Shown here one piece after another: positions 16,840 to 26,115 of a stretch of 64,000 nucleotides of DNA; position 1 is the first letter of the stretch, and each line of letters begins with the position of its first letter. The stretch covers positions 1,364,001 to 1,428,000 of the forward strand of contig NZ_BTFW01000001.1 of the NCBI RefSeq assembly GCF_033242265.1, written 5' to 3'. Below the pieces are notes generated by a model that saw only the letters and a list, made by a program, of their open reading frames with translations, had not been told where the DNA came from and did no database searches. The position numbers and the translations under genes were made by a program. This DNA comes from Novosphingobium sp. IK01. GTDB taxonomy: Bacteria > Pseudomonadota > Alphaproteobacteria > Sphingomonadales > Sphingomonadaceae.

Positions 16840-17298
16840 TCAGAACTTCACGCCGAAGCCAGCGGTCAGACCGTCAGCCTTGAGCGTTTCGTCGCCGATG
16901 TAGTGGCGATATTCGATCTTGCCGTAGAAGTTCTTGAACAGGTTCTGCTGAACGCCGCCGCCGAACTGCCAGCCGCCGCCGCAGCCGCGGCAGGGGGTGG
17001 TGCTGTAGCCGGCCAGGCCATAGAGCTTGCTGTTGTTGATCTTCACACCGGCGCGGCCCGTGAAGCCGAAGTCGACGCGGTTGTAGACGCCAGCCAGGAT
17101 CTTGTCGGCCGACACTTCGGCGCCGACGAAAGCCAGCTTGTTCAGGTCGTAATCGTAACCGGCAGCCGCACCGATGGTGGCGTCGTTGCTGTCGTGGTTC
17201 CAGATCACGCCCGAGTGGATTTCCAGGCGGGCCTCGTTGGCCATGGCGGGAGCGGCAGCAGCCAGCACGCCGGCCGCGGCGAGAAGAGCGAGACGCAT
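16840..17298 (-). CDS. small outer-membrane beta-barrel protein with a CxxC
   Basis: A 152-residue exported protein: signal peptide MRLALLAAAGVLAAAAPAMA, then short amphipathic strands (ARLEIHSGVIWN, DATIGAAAGYDYDL, AFVGAEVSADK, VDFGFTGRAGVK, LYGLAGYS, FYGKIEYRHYIG) ending in GFGVKF, an outer-membrane C-terminal signal. The length fits a minimal 8-strand OmpA/opacity-type barrel. Odd feature: a CRGCGGGW motif in one loop, unusual in periplasm-exposed barrels. A perfect AAGGAGGTTACTT-like ribosome site precedes the ATG. It sits reversed between trpF and trpB. Confidence 0.8.
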   Translation of the reverse strand: MRLALLAAAGVLAAAAPAMANEARLEIHSGVIWNHDSNDATIGAAAGYDYDLNKLAFVGAEVSADKILAGVYNRVDFGFTGRAGVKINNSKLYGLAGYSTTPCRGCGGGWQFGGGVQQNLFKNFYGKIEYRHYIGDETLKADGLTAGFGVKF

Positions 17299-17816
17299 AA
17301 GTAACCTCCTTGCATTCGGCCGCTGTCGTAGTGCAGCGGTCGAGGCGGCAGGTAGGCCCGCGCTCTGTAACCGGCAAGACATGATTGTAACTTTTTTGTC
17401 TTAAAAGACATTGATATGGCAAATCTGCCACAGTTCCTGACGAACCAGAAAGGTTTGCCGACTGTTACGCTATAATACAGGCCAAGTATAGAATGGCCCT
17501 TTTAAATGCAAAAAGGGCAGGCCCAATTATGGGACTACCCTTCTTGACGTTGCTGCCGCGCCTATAGACCCCATTCCTGTCGCCAGGATGAACAGCCTGC
17601 ACTCATCCATGACATTGCGATTGCATAAATTGCAACTTCAGACAAACAGGGCAGTTGCCGGACTTCCCCCCGCCCTCCCGGCCCGCAGAGACACTTTTTG
17701 TCGCAAAAAATCCCGCCTGCACCCCCATGTCATGCCCTGAAAGACACACCGGGCGGCAGGCCTCGAACCCGCTCGAATCTGGACAAGCGCCGCGCCCTCT
17801 GCCAAGCGGCTGAGCC
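17299..17816. other. 518-bp divergent intergenic region, no gene
   Basis: Lies between the barrel gene and trpB. It is more AT-rich than its surroundings, with runs such as CTTTTTTGTCTTAAAAG and TATAATAC near 17470 that could be promoter elements. A hairpin GCCCTTTT-aaatgc-AAAAAGGGC occurs at about 17497-17519. I see no leader peptide with tandem Trp codons and no recognisable riboswitch. Confidence 0.5.
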
Positions 17817-19037
17817 ATGACCGCCCAAAGCCCGCTCCAGAACAGCTTCCGCAACCAGCCCGACGAACGCGGCCACTTTGGCCAGTTCGGTGGTCGCTAT
17901 GTCGCCGAAACGCTGATGCCGCTGATCCTCGACCTCGAAACGGAATATAACCGTGCCAAGGCCGACCCGAGCTTCCAGGCCGAGTTCGACGACCTGCTCG
18001 AACACTATGTCGGCCGCCCCAGCCCGCTTTATTTCGCGCCGCGGCTGACGGAAGAGTTGGGCGGCGCCCAAGTCTGGTTCAAGCGCGACGAGCTCAACCA
18101 CACCGGCGCGCACAAGATCAACAACTGCATCGGCCAGATCCTTCTGGCCATGCGCATGGGCAAGACCCGCATCATCGCCGAAACCGGCGCGGGCCAGCAT
18201 GGCGTGGCGACGGCCACCGTCTGCGCGCGCTTTGGCCTGCCCTGCGTCGTCTACATGGGCGCGACCGACGTGGCGCGTCAGGCCCCCAACGTGTTCCGCA
18301 TGAAGCTGCTGGGCGCACAAGTGGTGCCGGTCACGGCGGGCGCGGGCACGCTCAAGGACGCGATGAACGAGGCGCTGCGCGACTGGGTCGCCAATGTCCA
18401 CGACACCTTCTACATCATCGGCACGGCCGCTGGCCCGCACCCCTATCCCGAGCTGGTCCGCGATTTCCAGAGCGTGATCGGCCGCGAGGCGCGCGCTCAG
18501 ATGCTCTCGCGCACGGGCCGCCTGCCCGACCTGCTGGTGGCCGCGATCGGCGGTGGCTCGAACGCCATCGGCCTGTTCCACCCGTTCCTCGATGACAGCT
18601 CGGTGAAGATGCTGGGCGTCGAGGCGGCGGGCCACGGGCTCGACAAGGACCATGCCGCCAGCCTCGCCGGGGGCCGCCCCGGCGTGCTCCACGGCAACAA
18701 GACCTACCTGCTTCAGGACGAGGACGGCCAGATTCTCGAAGGCCACTCGATCAGCGCAGGGCTCGACTATCCCGGCATCGGCCCCGAACACGCCTGGCTG
18801 CGCGACGTGGGCCGCGTCGACTATACCTCGGTCACCGATACCGAAGCGCTCGAAGGCTTCCAGCTCCTGTGCCGGACCGAAGGGATCATCCCCGCGCTCG
18901 AACCCGCCCACGCCATCGCCGCCGTGCGCAAGGTCGCGCCCACGATGGGCAAGGACCAGATCATCCTCGCCAATCTGTGTGGCCGCGGCGACAAGGACAT
19001 CTTTGCCGTTGCCGAGCATCTGGGAGTGAAGCTGTGA
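17817..19037 (+). CDS. trpB: tryptophan synthase beta chain
   Basis: PLP enzyme that condenses indole with serine; forms the alpha2beta2 complex with TrpA. The 406-residue sequence shows the PLP lysine in HTGAHKINN (K100), the [15 protein letters not shown] segment [14 protein letters not shown], the phosphate-binding GGGSNAIG and the C-terminal [15 protein letters not shown]. Start ATG at 17817 follows GCTGAGCC with no strong ribosome site. Its stop overlaps the GTG start of trpA (GTGA), so translation is probably coupled, as expected for a 1:1 complex. Confidence 0.97.
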   Translation: MTAQSPLQNSFRNQPDERGHFGQFGGRYVAETLMPLILDLETEYNRAKADPSFQAEFDDLLEHYVGRPSPLYFAPRLTEELGGAQVWFKRDELNHTGAHKINNCIGQILLAMRMGKTRIIAETGAGQHGVATATVCARFGLPCVVYMGATDVARQAPNVFRMKLLGAQVVPVTAGAGTLKDAMNEALRDWVANVHDTFYIIGTAAGPHPYPELVRDFQSVIGREARAQMLSRTGRLPDLLVAAIGGGSNAIGLFHPFLDDSSVKMLGVEAAGHGLDKDHAASLAGGRPGVLHGNKTYLLQDEDGQILEGHSISAGLDYPGIGPEHAWLRDVGRVDYTSVTDTEALEGFQLLCRTEGIIPALEPAHAIAAVRKVAPTMGKDQIILANLCGRGDKDIFAVAEHLGVKL

Positions 19038-19849
19038 GCAGCCAGCCCGCCAACCGCCTTCAGGCCGCCTTCGCCAAGGGCCACGCCGCCCTCGTCTGCT
19101 TCGTGACCGGCGGCGATCCGACGCCCGAAGCCACGCCGGCCATCCTCGACGCGCTTGTCGAAGGCGGCGCCGACGTGATCGAACTGGGCATGCCCTTCAC
19201 CGATCCGATGGCCGATGGCCCGGCGATCCAGAACGCCAACTTGCGCGCGCTGGGTGCCGGCACCAAGACCGCCGACATCCTGGCCATCGCCAAGGGCTTC
19301 CGCGAACGGCACCCCGCCGTGCCGCTGGTGCTGATGGGCTATGCCAACCCGATGATCACGCGCGGCTCGCAATGGTTTGCCGATGCCTGCGCCGATGCGG
19401 GCATCGATGGCGTGATCTGCGTCGACATCCCGAGCGAGGAAGACCCCGAGCTGGGCCCGGCGCTGCGCGCGCATGGCATCGCGCCGATCCGCCTCGCCAC
19501 CCCCACCACCGATGCCGCGCGTCTTCCGACCGTGCTCGAAGGCTCGGGCGGATTCCTCTATTACGTTTCCGTCGCCGGGATCACCGGCAAGCAGTCGGCC
19601 GCGCTCGCCTCGATCGAGGACGCGGTCGCCCGCATCAAGCAAACCGCCACGATCCCCGTGGCCGTGGGCTTCGGCGTGCGCACCCCCGAGCAGGCGGGCG
19701 GCATTGCCGCCGTGGCCGACGGGGTTGTCGTCGGCTCGGCCCTGGTCGATCTCGTGGCACTCCATGGCGCCGATGCCGCCGGCCCGGTGCGCGAACTTAC
19801 CGCCGCCCTGAGCGCCGCCGTCCACGCCGCCCGAAAGGAACTGGCATGA
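19034..19849 (+). CDS. trpA: tryptophan synthase alpha chain
   Basis: Cleaves indole-3-glycerol phosphate to indole and G3P and channels indole to TrpB. The 271-residue TIM barrel contains [12 protein letters not shown], the signature [15 protein letters not shown] (with the catalytic glutamate and aspartate), [23 protein letters not shown] and [10 protein letters not shown]. It uses GTG as start at 19034, overlapping the trpB stop in GTGA; the N-terminal residues [13 protein letters not shown] match the usual family start. It ends with an ATGA overlap into accD. Confidence 0.96.
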   Translation: MSSQPANRLQAAFAKGHAALVCFVTGGDPTPEATPAILDALVEGGADVIELGMPFTDPMADGPAIQNANLRALGAGTKTADILAIAKGFRERHPAVPLVLMGYANPMITRGSQWFADACADAGIDGVICVDIPSEEDPELGPALRAHGIAPIRLATPTTDAARLPTVLEGSGGFLYYVSVAGITGKQSAALASIEDAVARIKQTATIPVAVGFGVRTPEQAGGIAAVADGVVVGSALVDLVALHGADAAGPVRELTAALSAAVHAARKELA

Positions 19850-20694
19850 GCTGGATCAACCGCGTTCGCAACGCACTTCCGTTTACCCCCAAGCGCGACA
19901 CCCCCGACAACCTGTGGATCAAGTGCCCTTCGTGCAGCGAGATGCTGTTCACCAAGGACTATGAGGACAACCAGTCGGTCTGCCCGCGCTGCGACCACCA
20001 TGGCCGCATCGGTGCCGACGCGCGCCTTGCCCAGCTGATGGATCCGGGCTTCACCCTGCTGCCCGCGCCCAAGGTCAAGGAAGACCCGCTCAAGTTCCGC
20101 GACACCAAGAAGTACGTGGACCGCCTCAAGGCCGCCCGCGCGGCCAATCCGCACCCCGATGCGCTGACCACGGCCGTAGGCCGGGTCGAGGGCAAGAAGG
20201 CGGTCGTGGGCGTGCAGGACTTTTCGTTCATGGGCGGCTCGATGGGCATGGCCGTGGGCAATGCCTTCGTCGCCGGGACCGAGCGCGCGATCCGCGAGAA
20301 GTGCCCTTACGTGATCGTGACCGCCGCTGGCGGCGCGCGCATGCAGGAAGGCATCCTCTCGCTGATGCAGATGCCGCGCACGACCGTGGCGATCAGCCGC
20401 CTTCACGCCGCGGGCCTGCCCTATATCGTGATCATCACCGACCCGACCACGGGCGGGGTGACGGCCAGCTATGCCATGCTGGGCGACGTGCAGATTTCCG
20501 AACCGGGCGCGCTCATCGGCTTTGCCGGGCAGCGCGTGATTCAGGAGACCATTCGCGAGCAGCTCCCCGAAGGGTTCCAGCGCGCCGAATATCTCCACGC
20601 CCACGGCATGATCGACATGGTCGTCCATCGTCACCAGCTTCGCGCCAATCTGGCCGAAGTGATCGACTACCTGATGGCCGCCAAGGCCGCCTGA
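19846..20694 (+). CDS. accD: acetyl-CoA carboxylase carboxyltransferase subunit beta
   Basis: Transfers the carboxyl from carboxybiotin (on AccB) to acetyl-CoA, giving malonyl-CoA for fatty acid synthesis, as AccA2D2. The 282-residue protein has an N-terminal zinc ribbon with C27, C30, C46 and C49 ([20 protein letters not shown]) and a crotonase-like carboxyltransferase domain with [22 protein letters not shown] and [13 protein letters not shown]. Overlaps trpA by 4 nt. The biotin carboxylase and carrier genes are far away at 50.3-52.1 kb. Confidence 0.97.
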   Translation: MSWINRVRNALPFTPKRDTPDNLWIKCPSCSEMLFTKDYEDNQSVCPRCDHHGRIGADARLAQLMDPGFTLLPAPKVKEDPLKFRDTKKYVDRLKAARAANPHPDALTTAVGRVEGKKAVVGVQDFSFMGGSMGMAVGNAFVAGTERAIREKCPYVIVTAAGGARMQEGILSLMQMPRTTVAISRLHAAGLPYIVIITDPTTGGVTASYAMLGDVQISEPGALIGFAGQRVIQETIREQLPEGFQRAEYLHAHGMIDMVVHRHQLRANLAEVIDYLMAAKAA

Positions 20695-20760
20695 GCCTTT
20701 TCAGAACCGACCAGACCAGAACCGCCGCCCCTGCGCGGGCGGCGGCAGGAGTGACCCCGC

Positions 20761-22086
20761 ATGAAGGACTTCGCGATTTCCGAAGATCCCGCCGTGCAGG
20801 CCCAGCTCGACCGCCTCGGCGCGCTCTCGCTCCCGCAAGGGCGGCTCGGGCTCGACACCGTGCGCGAGCTGTGCCGCCGTCTGGGCAATCCGCAGGACAG
20901 GCTGCCCCCGGTGTTCCATGTCGCGGGCACCAACGGCAAGGGTTCGACCTGCACCTACTTGCGCTTCATGCTCGAAGCGCAGGGGCTGAAGGTCCACACT
21001 GCGACCAAGCCGCATCTGGTCCGCTACAACGAACGCATCCGCCTCGCCGGGGAACTGATCAGCGATGACCTGCTCGCCGACCTGCTGAAGGAAGCGCTCG
21101 ATGCCGCCTCGAACCCGGATCTGGGCCCCGATCTGGAGCCCAGCTTCTTCGAGGTCACCACCGCCGCGCTGTTCCTCGCCTTTGCGCGGGTGCCCGCCGA
21201 TGTCTGCGTGATCGAAACCGGCCTTGGCGGGCGGCTCGACGCGACCAACATCCTGGCCGCCAGTGCCTGTTCGGGCCTCGCCACGCTGGGCCTCGATCAC
21301 GAGGCGTTCCTGCTCTCGCCCGATCCGGCCCTTCCGCAAGAGCCCCTCGCGCGGATCGCCTTTGAAAAAGCCAGCATCGCCAAGCCGGGCTGCCCGCTGG
21401 TCACACTGTCCTACCCCACCCTCGCCATGGAGACCGTCCGCGCGACCGCGCAGGCCCACGAGGCCCCGCTTTTCGCGCGCGGCCAGGCCTGGGACGCGCG
21501 CATTGATGACGCGATCCACTACCACGACGCGCGCGGCACGCTGATGCTCCCCCTGCCCACGCTGGCCGGAACCCATCAGGCCGAAAATGCAGCACTGGCC
21601 GTCGCCATGCTGCGCCACCAGAGCGCGGTGGCCATCACGCCAGAGGCCATGGCCGCTGGCATCCGCGCCGCGCGCTGGCCCGCCCGCCTGCAACGGCTGG
21701 GAGAAGGCCCGCTGACCGCGCGGGTTCCGGGCCGCACCGTCTGGCTCGACGGTGGGCACAATCCCGATGCGGGCCTTGCCATCGCCCGTCATCTGGCCGC
21801 CCAGCCGCCGGTCCATGTGATCATCGGCATGCTCGCCAACAAGGACCCGAGCGCCATCCTCGGGCCGCTGGGAACCCATGCGCTGTCGATCTCGGTCGTC
21901 CCCGCGCCGGGCCACGATGCCCACCGCCCGGAAGACCTCGCCGCCCACAGCGCCCTGCCCGTGCGCAGCTTTGCCGATGTGGACCAGGCGCTGGCCGCGC
22001 TTCCGACACAAGGCGACGTGCTGATCGTCGGCTCGCTCTACCTCGCGGGCGACGTCCTGCGCCGCAACGGCGAAGTCCCCGACTAA
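20761..22086 (+). CDS. folC: bifunctional dihydrofolate/folylpolyglutamate synthase
   Basis: Mur-ligase-fold ATP enzyme that adds glutamate to dihydropteroate and to folates. The 441-residue protein has the P-loop VAGTNGKGSTCTYL near residue 60, the DHFS-type signature TKPHLVRYNERIRL, VIETGLGGRLDATN, and in the C-terminal domain AGTHQAENAALAVA and WLDGGHNPDAG. It begins 66 nt after accD; this trpBA-accD-folC order is conserved in many proteobacteria. Its TAA stop is directly followed by a full copy of the stop-abutting repeat. Confidence 0.95.
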   Translation: MKDFAISEDPAVQAQLDRLGALSLPQGRLGLDTVRELCRRLGNPQDRLPPVFHVAGTNGKGSTCTYLRFMLEAQGLKVHTATKPHLVRYNERIRLAGELISDDLLADLLKEALDAASNPDLGPDLEPSFFEVTTAALFLAFARVPADVCVIETGLGGRLDATNILAASACSGLATLGLDHEAFLLSPDPALPQEPLARIAFEKASIAKPGCPLVTLSYPTLAMETVRATAQAHEAPLFARGQAWDARIDDAIHYHDARGTLMLPLPTLAGTHQAENAALAVAMLRHQSAVAITPEAMAAGIRAARWPARLQRLGEGPLTARVPGRTVWLDGGHNPDAGLAIARHLAAQPPVHVIIGMLANKDPSAILGPLGTHALSISVVPAPGHDAHRPEDLAAHSALPVRSFADVDQALAALPTQGDVLIVGSLYLAGDVLRRNGEVPD

Positions 22087-22240
22087 GAGTCTGATTCGAA
22101 ATTCGCCGAAGAGGCGAATTTCGGTTCGGCACCGGCCCGCTCCCCCACCCGACCTCCCAACGATAGTACCCTATGGGAGGTCCGGTGGGGGAGAGGGCCG
22201 GTGCCGAGCGATCCGAAACGATAGTTTCGGATCAGACACT
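22087..22240. repeat. stop-abutting three-hairpin repeat, full copy A
   Basis: A 154-bp element filling the whole gap between convergent folC and the permease gene. Left small hairpin GAAATTCGCC/GGCGAATTTC, central long stem of roughly 30 bp (GGCACCGGCCC..., CTCCCCCACC..., GACCTCCCA paired with TGGGAGGTC...), and right small hairpin ATCCGAAAC/GTTTCGGAT. Ends read AGAGTCTGAT and, on the other strand, AGTGTCTGAT. The left end touches the folC TAA; the right end forms the TAG of the permease gene. See also 49428 and 16707. Confidence 0.9.
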
Positions 22241-23921
22241 AAGCCCCTTCAGGCGCGGCGGGCTTGCCCTGCCGCGCCACGCGCACCCATTCGAGCGCCA
22301 CGAACAGCACCGCCACCAGCCCGGCCGCCGCCGTCCAGCGGAACACCGTGGCATAGCCATAGAGGTCGAACGCCTCGCCCGCGATGCCCCGCCCGAGCGA
22401 CCCGATCAGGAACGTGAGCGACGAGAGCAGCGCATATTGCACGGCGGTGTAACTGCGGCTGACGATCCCCGACATATAGGCCACGAACGCCGCCCCGGCG
22501 ATCCCGGTCGAGACATTCTCGAAACTGATCGCCACGAGCAGCCGGATCATCCGGTCGTCAAACCCGAACAGCCCGAACAGCGCATGGAGCCCCACCCCAT
22601 GCCCGAAGGCGTCGATCAGCGGCGCCCCGTCGGCAAGATCGGCATAGACGAAATTGCCCAGAATCGGCAGCAGCGCGCCCACCAGAATGGTCGGCATGCG
22701 CCCGATCCGCACGAACAGAAAGCCGCCCAGCCCGATCCCCGCAATCGTCATCACGATCCCGAACAGCTTCGAGGCAAAAGCCACCTCGTCCTTGGAATAG
22801 TGCAGGAATTCCAGATAGAACGGAAAGGCGAAGCTGCCCCAGATATTGTAGCACAGGGGATAGGTGAGGATCATCCCGATCACCACCAGCACCCCCCAGC
22901 CCAGCCGCGCGACGAGTTCGGCCAGCGGGGCGACGAGGGCCACGTACAAATGGTTCATCGCGCTGCGCAGCGGGCCATGGGCGCTGTCTTCCTGTGTCAG
23001 CACGCCCACCTGCCTGCGCCGCGCCAGATTGGCGAGCGCGGCCACCAACAAGGGCACGGCCACTGTCGCCAGCACGATGAACGGCCCGGTCTCGCGCGTG
23101 AAGACGGCCACCGACGGATGTTTTTCCCCCGGCCCGAGCGGGCTGAGCATGCGGGCCATGAACGTCAGGATCGTGCCGATGGCCCAGGCCCAGCTCGCCC
23201 CGACAACCGCCAGCGCCGCCCCGCGCGTGGCCGGGGCCAGTTCGCCCGGCGCGCCCAGCGTGGCATGGAGCGCGCCCTGTTCGGGGCGCGGGGTATCGGG
23301 CGCGCGCAGCGTGACCAGCACGACCAGCCCGATCAGCGCGGCCATCAGCACATAGACCATCGGCCAGCTCATCCGCCCGGCCAGAACCAGCGCCAGCGCG
23401 CCCCCGACGATCGACGCGATGCGATAACCGAACTGGTAGATCGAGGAGAGCAGCTCGACGCTCGCCTCCTCGTCGGCCACGTCGATGCGCCAGGCATCAA
23501 TCGCCACGTCCTGCGTGGCCGAAGCCAACGCGCCCAGGAACGCGAACAGCGCAAACGTGCCGATGGACCGCACCGGATCGGTCGCCGCCAGCCCCGCAAA
23601 GGCCAGCACCAGCGCGACCTGACACAGCACGATCCAGCTCTTGCGCCGCCCGAGCCCTTCCAGCCCCGGCAGCGCCAGCCGGTCCACCAGCGGCGACCAC
23701 AGGAACTTGAACGAATAGGACAGCCCGATCCACGACAGCACGCCGATCGTCGCCAGATCGATCTTCACTTCGCCCAGCCAGGCGTTGAGCGTGCCGATCA
23801 GCAGGGCATAGGGCAGCCCCGAGGAAAAGCCGAAACCGAGCATCGTGGCCGACTTGCGCGTTTGCAGCGCCAGCTTGAACAGGCGCCAGCCCTTGGGACG
23901 GGGCGCCGGGGTCGATGCCAT
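22239..23921 (-). CDS. AmpG-like MFS permease
   Basis: A 560-residue polytopic inner-membrane protein with about 12-14 hydrophobic helices. The N-terminal GFSSGLPYALLIGTLNAWL and FKFLWSPLVDR blocks and LGRRKSWIVL are characteristic of AmpG, the importer of GlcNAc-anhydro-muropeptides for wall recycling; TQDVAIDAWRIDV is another AmpG motif. The symbol is withheld because several paralogues often exist. The ATG at 23921 is preferred over a TTG at 23939 since GAGGAG lies 8 nt before it. The last codons and the TAG stop overlap the end of the repeat. Confidence 0.85.
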   Translation of the reverse strand: MASTPAPRPKGWRLFKLALQTRKSATMLGFGFSSGLPYALLIGTLNAWLGEVKIDLATIGVLSWIGLSYSFKFLWSPLVDRLALPGLEGLGRRKSWIVLCQVALVLAFAGLAATDPVRSIGTFALFAFLGALASATQDVAIDAWRIDVADEEASVELLSSIYQFGYRIASIVGGALALVLAGRMSWPMVYVLMAALIGLVVLVTLRAPDTPRPEQGALHATLGAPGELAPATRGAALAVVGASWAWAIGTILTFMARMLSPLGPGEKHPSVAVFTRETGPFIVLATVAVPLLVAALANLARRRQVGVLTQEDSAHGPLRSAMNHLYVALVAPLAELVARLGWGVLVVIGMILTYPLCYNIWGSFAFPFYLEFLHYSKDEVAFASKLFGIVMTIAGIGLGGFLFVRIGRMPTILVGALLPILGNFVYADLADGAPLIDAFGHGVGLHALFGLFGFDDRMIRLLVAISFENVSTGIAGAAFVAYMSGIVSRSYTAVQYALLSSLTFLIGSLGRGIAGEAFDLYGYATVFRWTAAAGLVAVLFVALEWVRVARQGKPAAPEGA

Positions 23922-24024
23922 GGTGGGGTTTCTCCTCAAGATTGATCGAATACCCTAGAAACCCTTTGCCCCCATGCCTAGGCCGTTCTTTGACGCAGCA
24001 GCGGCAATCGGGTATGGGCCAGCG

Positions 24025-25554
24025 ATGACACTTCCCCCAAAAGGCAGGAGCGGCCGCCCGGGACGGCCCGCCGCATCCGACAAAGCCAGATCAAACAGGG
24101 CCACAAGCCCCCGCCGCCCCGATGACAAATCCGCGCCCCGCACTGCCGAGGAGCGCAAGGGCGCGCCCATCAAGGGCAAGTTGAGCCCCCGTCCGGCCTC
24201 GCGCACTGCCGATGGCGAACGCCCGGCCCGCGATGACCGTGCGCCCCGTGGCGACCGCTTTGCCGACCGTCGCGACGAACGCGCGCCCCGTGGCGACCGT
24301 TTCGCCGACCGCCGCGATGAACGCGCGCCCCGTGGTGACCGCTTCGCCGACCGCCGCGATGAACGCGCGCCCCGTGGTGACCGCTTCGCCGACCGCCGTG
24401 ATGAACGCGCACCCCGTGGTGACCGCTTCGCCGACCGCCGCGACGAACGCGCACCCCGTGGTGACCGCTTCGCCGACCGTCGCGACGAGCGCGGCCCCCG
24501 CACCGAACGCCCGGCCCGCGATGAGCGCGATGGCAAGCCCTTTGCCAAAAAGCCTTTCGCCGGGAAGCCCTATGAAGGACGCGGCAAGCCCGGTCCGCGC
24601 ACGGAAAACACCGCGCCGGACGAACGCCCGCGCCGTGGCCCCCTGCGCGCCGATGGCCGCCCGAGCGGGTCCGCCTCGGTTCAGGCCCTCAGCCGCCCGG
24701 TGGCCAAGCCCTATGCCAAACCCTTCGGCAAGAGCGCGCCCAAGGTTCCGGCCCAGCCGCGCGACGACAGCGCCGATGCCGGTGAACGCGAAGGCGAACG
24801 CATCGCCAAGCTGCTCGCCCGCGCCGGGGTCGCCTCGCGCCGCGAGGTCGAGCGCCTGATCGCCGAGGGCCGCGTGCGCCTCGACGGCGTGCTGATCGAG
24901 ACCCCCGCCACGATCCTGAAGAACCTCAGGGGCGTGAGCGTCGATGGCAAGCTGATCGCGGCGGCCGCGCCCACGCGCATCTTCCGCTTCCACAAGCCCG
25001 CCGGCCTGATCACCGCCGAGCGCGATCCCGCCGGTCGCCCGACGATCTACAACGCCCTGCGCAATGCCCTGCCCGGCGATACGCCGCGCGTGATGCCCGT
25101 GGGCCGTCTCGACCTCAACACCGAGGGCCTGTTGCTGCTCACCAACGATGGCGAGTTGAAGCGCGCACTCGAACTGCCCGCCACCGGCATCCCGCGCACC
25201 TATCGCGCGCGCACCTTTGGCGACATCTCGCAAGGCCAGCTCGAAGACCTGATCGAAGGGATCGAGATCGACGGCGTGCGCTATGGCAATATCGACGCCA
25301 ACATGGAGCGCCGCACCGGGCGCAACCAGTGGATCGAAATGACGCTGACTGAAGGCAAGAACCGCGAAGTCCGGCGCGTGCTCGAACATCTGGGGCTTCA
25401 GGTCTCGCGCCTGCTGCGCACGGCCTATGGCCCGTTCGAGCTGGCCGACCTGCCACGCGGCGGGGCCGAGGAAGTGCCGCAGGTTCTGGTCGAGCGCTTC
25501 CGCAAGTCGCTCGCCAGCCTGCCCGCACCCAAAAAGCCGACAACCGAGGGCTGA
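24025..25554 (+). CDS. rluB: RluB/RsuA-type 23S rRNA pseudouridine synthase with long repetitive N-terminus
   Basis: Isomerises a uridine (2605 in E. coli numbering) in 23S rRNA. The 509-residue protein has an S4 RNA-binding domain near residues 255-300 (RIAKLLARAGVASRREVERL), then the catalytic domain with D363 in GRLDLNTEGL and the KNREVRRVLEHLGLQVSRL end block. The first 250 residues are disordered and highly charged (Arg, Asp, Lys, Pro). They include six near-identical 14-residue units DERAPRGDRFADRR at residues 70-153. Such basic tails occur in alphaproteobacterial RluB, but this one is long and strikingly regular. 5 nt before rsmD. Confidence 0.93.
   Translation: MTLPPKGRSGRPGRPAASDKARSNRATSPRRPDDKSAPRTAEERKGAPIKGKLSPRPASRTADGERPARDDRAPRGDRFADRRDERAPRGDRFADRRDERAPRGDRFADRRDERAPRGDRFADRRDERAPRGDRFADRRDERAPRGDRFADRRDERGPRTERPARDERDGKPFAKKPFAGKPYEGRGKPGPRTENTAPDERPRRGPLRADGRPSGSASVQALSRPVAKPYAKPFGKSAPKVPAQPRDDSADAGEREGERIAKLLARAGVASRREVERLIAEGRVRLDGVLIETPATILKNLRGVSVDGKLIAAAAPTRIFRFHKPAGLITAERDPAGRPTIYNALRNALPGDTPRVMPVGRLDLNTEGLLLLTNDGELKRALELPATGIPRTYRARTFGDISQGQLEDLIEGIEIDGVRYGNIDANMERRTGRNQWIEMTLTEGKNREVRRVLEHLGLQVSRLLRTAYGPFELADLPRGGAEEVPQVLVERFRKSLASLPAPKKPTTEG
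24232..24483 (+). repeat. 42-bp in-frame tandem repeat, 6 units, inside rluB
   Basis: Six 42-bp units encode D(D/E)RAPRGDRFADRR; units 2-6 have identical protein sequence and differ by only a few synonymous bases. A diverged seventh unit (DERGPRTERPAR) follows. The near identity at DNA level suggests recent unit duplication. Confidence 0.95.
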
Positions 25555-25559
25555 TCCCC

Positions 25560-26105
25560 ATGCGCATCATTTCGGGCCAGTGGCGCGGGCGCAAGCTCGT
25601 CGCCCCTGCTGGCGAAACCACCCGCCCCACCGCCGACCGCACGCGCGAGACGCTGTTCTCGATGCTGACCAGCCGCCTCGGCTCGTTCGAGGATCTCAAG
25701 GTCGCCGACCTGTTCGCAGGGTCGGGCGCGCTCGGCCTCGAAGCGCTCTCGCGCGGGGCCGGCCATTGCCTGTTCGTCGAGCAGGACCCGGCGGCAATCC
25801 GCGCGATCCGCGCCAACCTTGCCGCCCTGCGCGTGCAAGGGAACACCGATGTGCGCGCCTCCTCGGTGCTCTCGCTCGGCCCGGTCAAGGAGCCGCTCGA
25901 CCTCATCATGCTCGATCCGCCCTACGGGACGGGCGCGGGCGCGGTGGCGGTCGACAAGCTGGTGCGGCTCGGCTGGATCGGCGAAGGCACGTGGATCAGC
26001 CTGGAAACGGGCCTCGACGAAGTGCCTCAGGTGAAAACCTGCGAAATCGAGAGCGAACGCAAGGTCGGCAAGGCCTGCCTCACGCTGATGCGCCTGAAGG
26101 CCTGA
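25560..26105 (+). CDS. rsmD: 16S rRNA (guanine966-N2)-methyltransferase
   Basis: SAM-dependent methyltransferase that modifies G966 of 16S rRNA in the small subunit. The 181-residue protein begins MRIISGQWRGRKL, followed by TRPTADRTRETLFSML, the SAM-binding DLFAGSGALGLEALSRGA and the catalytic N-methylase motif LDPPYG (D119-P120-P121-Y122). All are standard RsmD signatures. It lies 5 nt behind rluB, so the two rRNA-modifying genes are almost certainly one transcript. A short terminator follows. Confidence 0.96.
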   Translation: MRIISGQWRGRKLVAPAGETTRPTADRTRETLFSMLTSRLGSFEDLKVADLFAGSGALGLEALSRGAGHCLFVEQDPAAIRAIRANLAALRVQGNTDVRASSVLSLGPVKEPLDLIMLDPPYGTGAGAVAVDKLVRLGWIGEGTWISLETGLDEVPQVKTCEIESERKVGKACLTLMRLKA

Positions 26106-26115
26106 CCTGTCGAAA

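Noticed and set aside
17497..17519. Hairpin GCCCTTTT/AAAAAGGGC as a possible trp attenuator
   Set aside because: It is 300 bp from trpB with no leader peptide or tandem Trp codons, so attenuation is unsupported.
17740..17830. tRNA-like pieces on the reverse strand (GGTTCGAGG T-loop-like and GGCTCAG D-arm-like motifs)
   Set aside because: The T-arm pairs but acceptor and anticodon stems do not form at correct spacing, there is no CCA end, and the candidate would run into the start of trpB.
22173..23945. Long forward-strand open frame of about 590 codons opposite the AmpG-like gene
   Set aside because: It is Arg/His/Gln/Pro-rich with no family motif, a typical antisense shadow in GC-rich DNA; the reverse strand has clear permease motifs.
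24232..24483. Regular 42-bp repeats that resemble a CRISPR array at first sight
   Set aside because: There are no unique spacers, the units are contiguous and in frame, and they encode part of the RluB protein; no cas genes are nearby.
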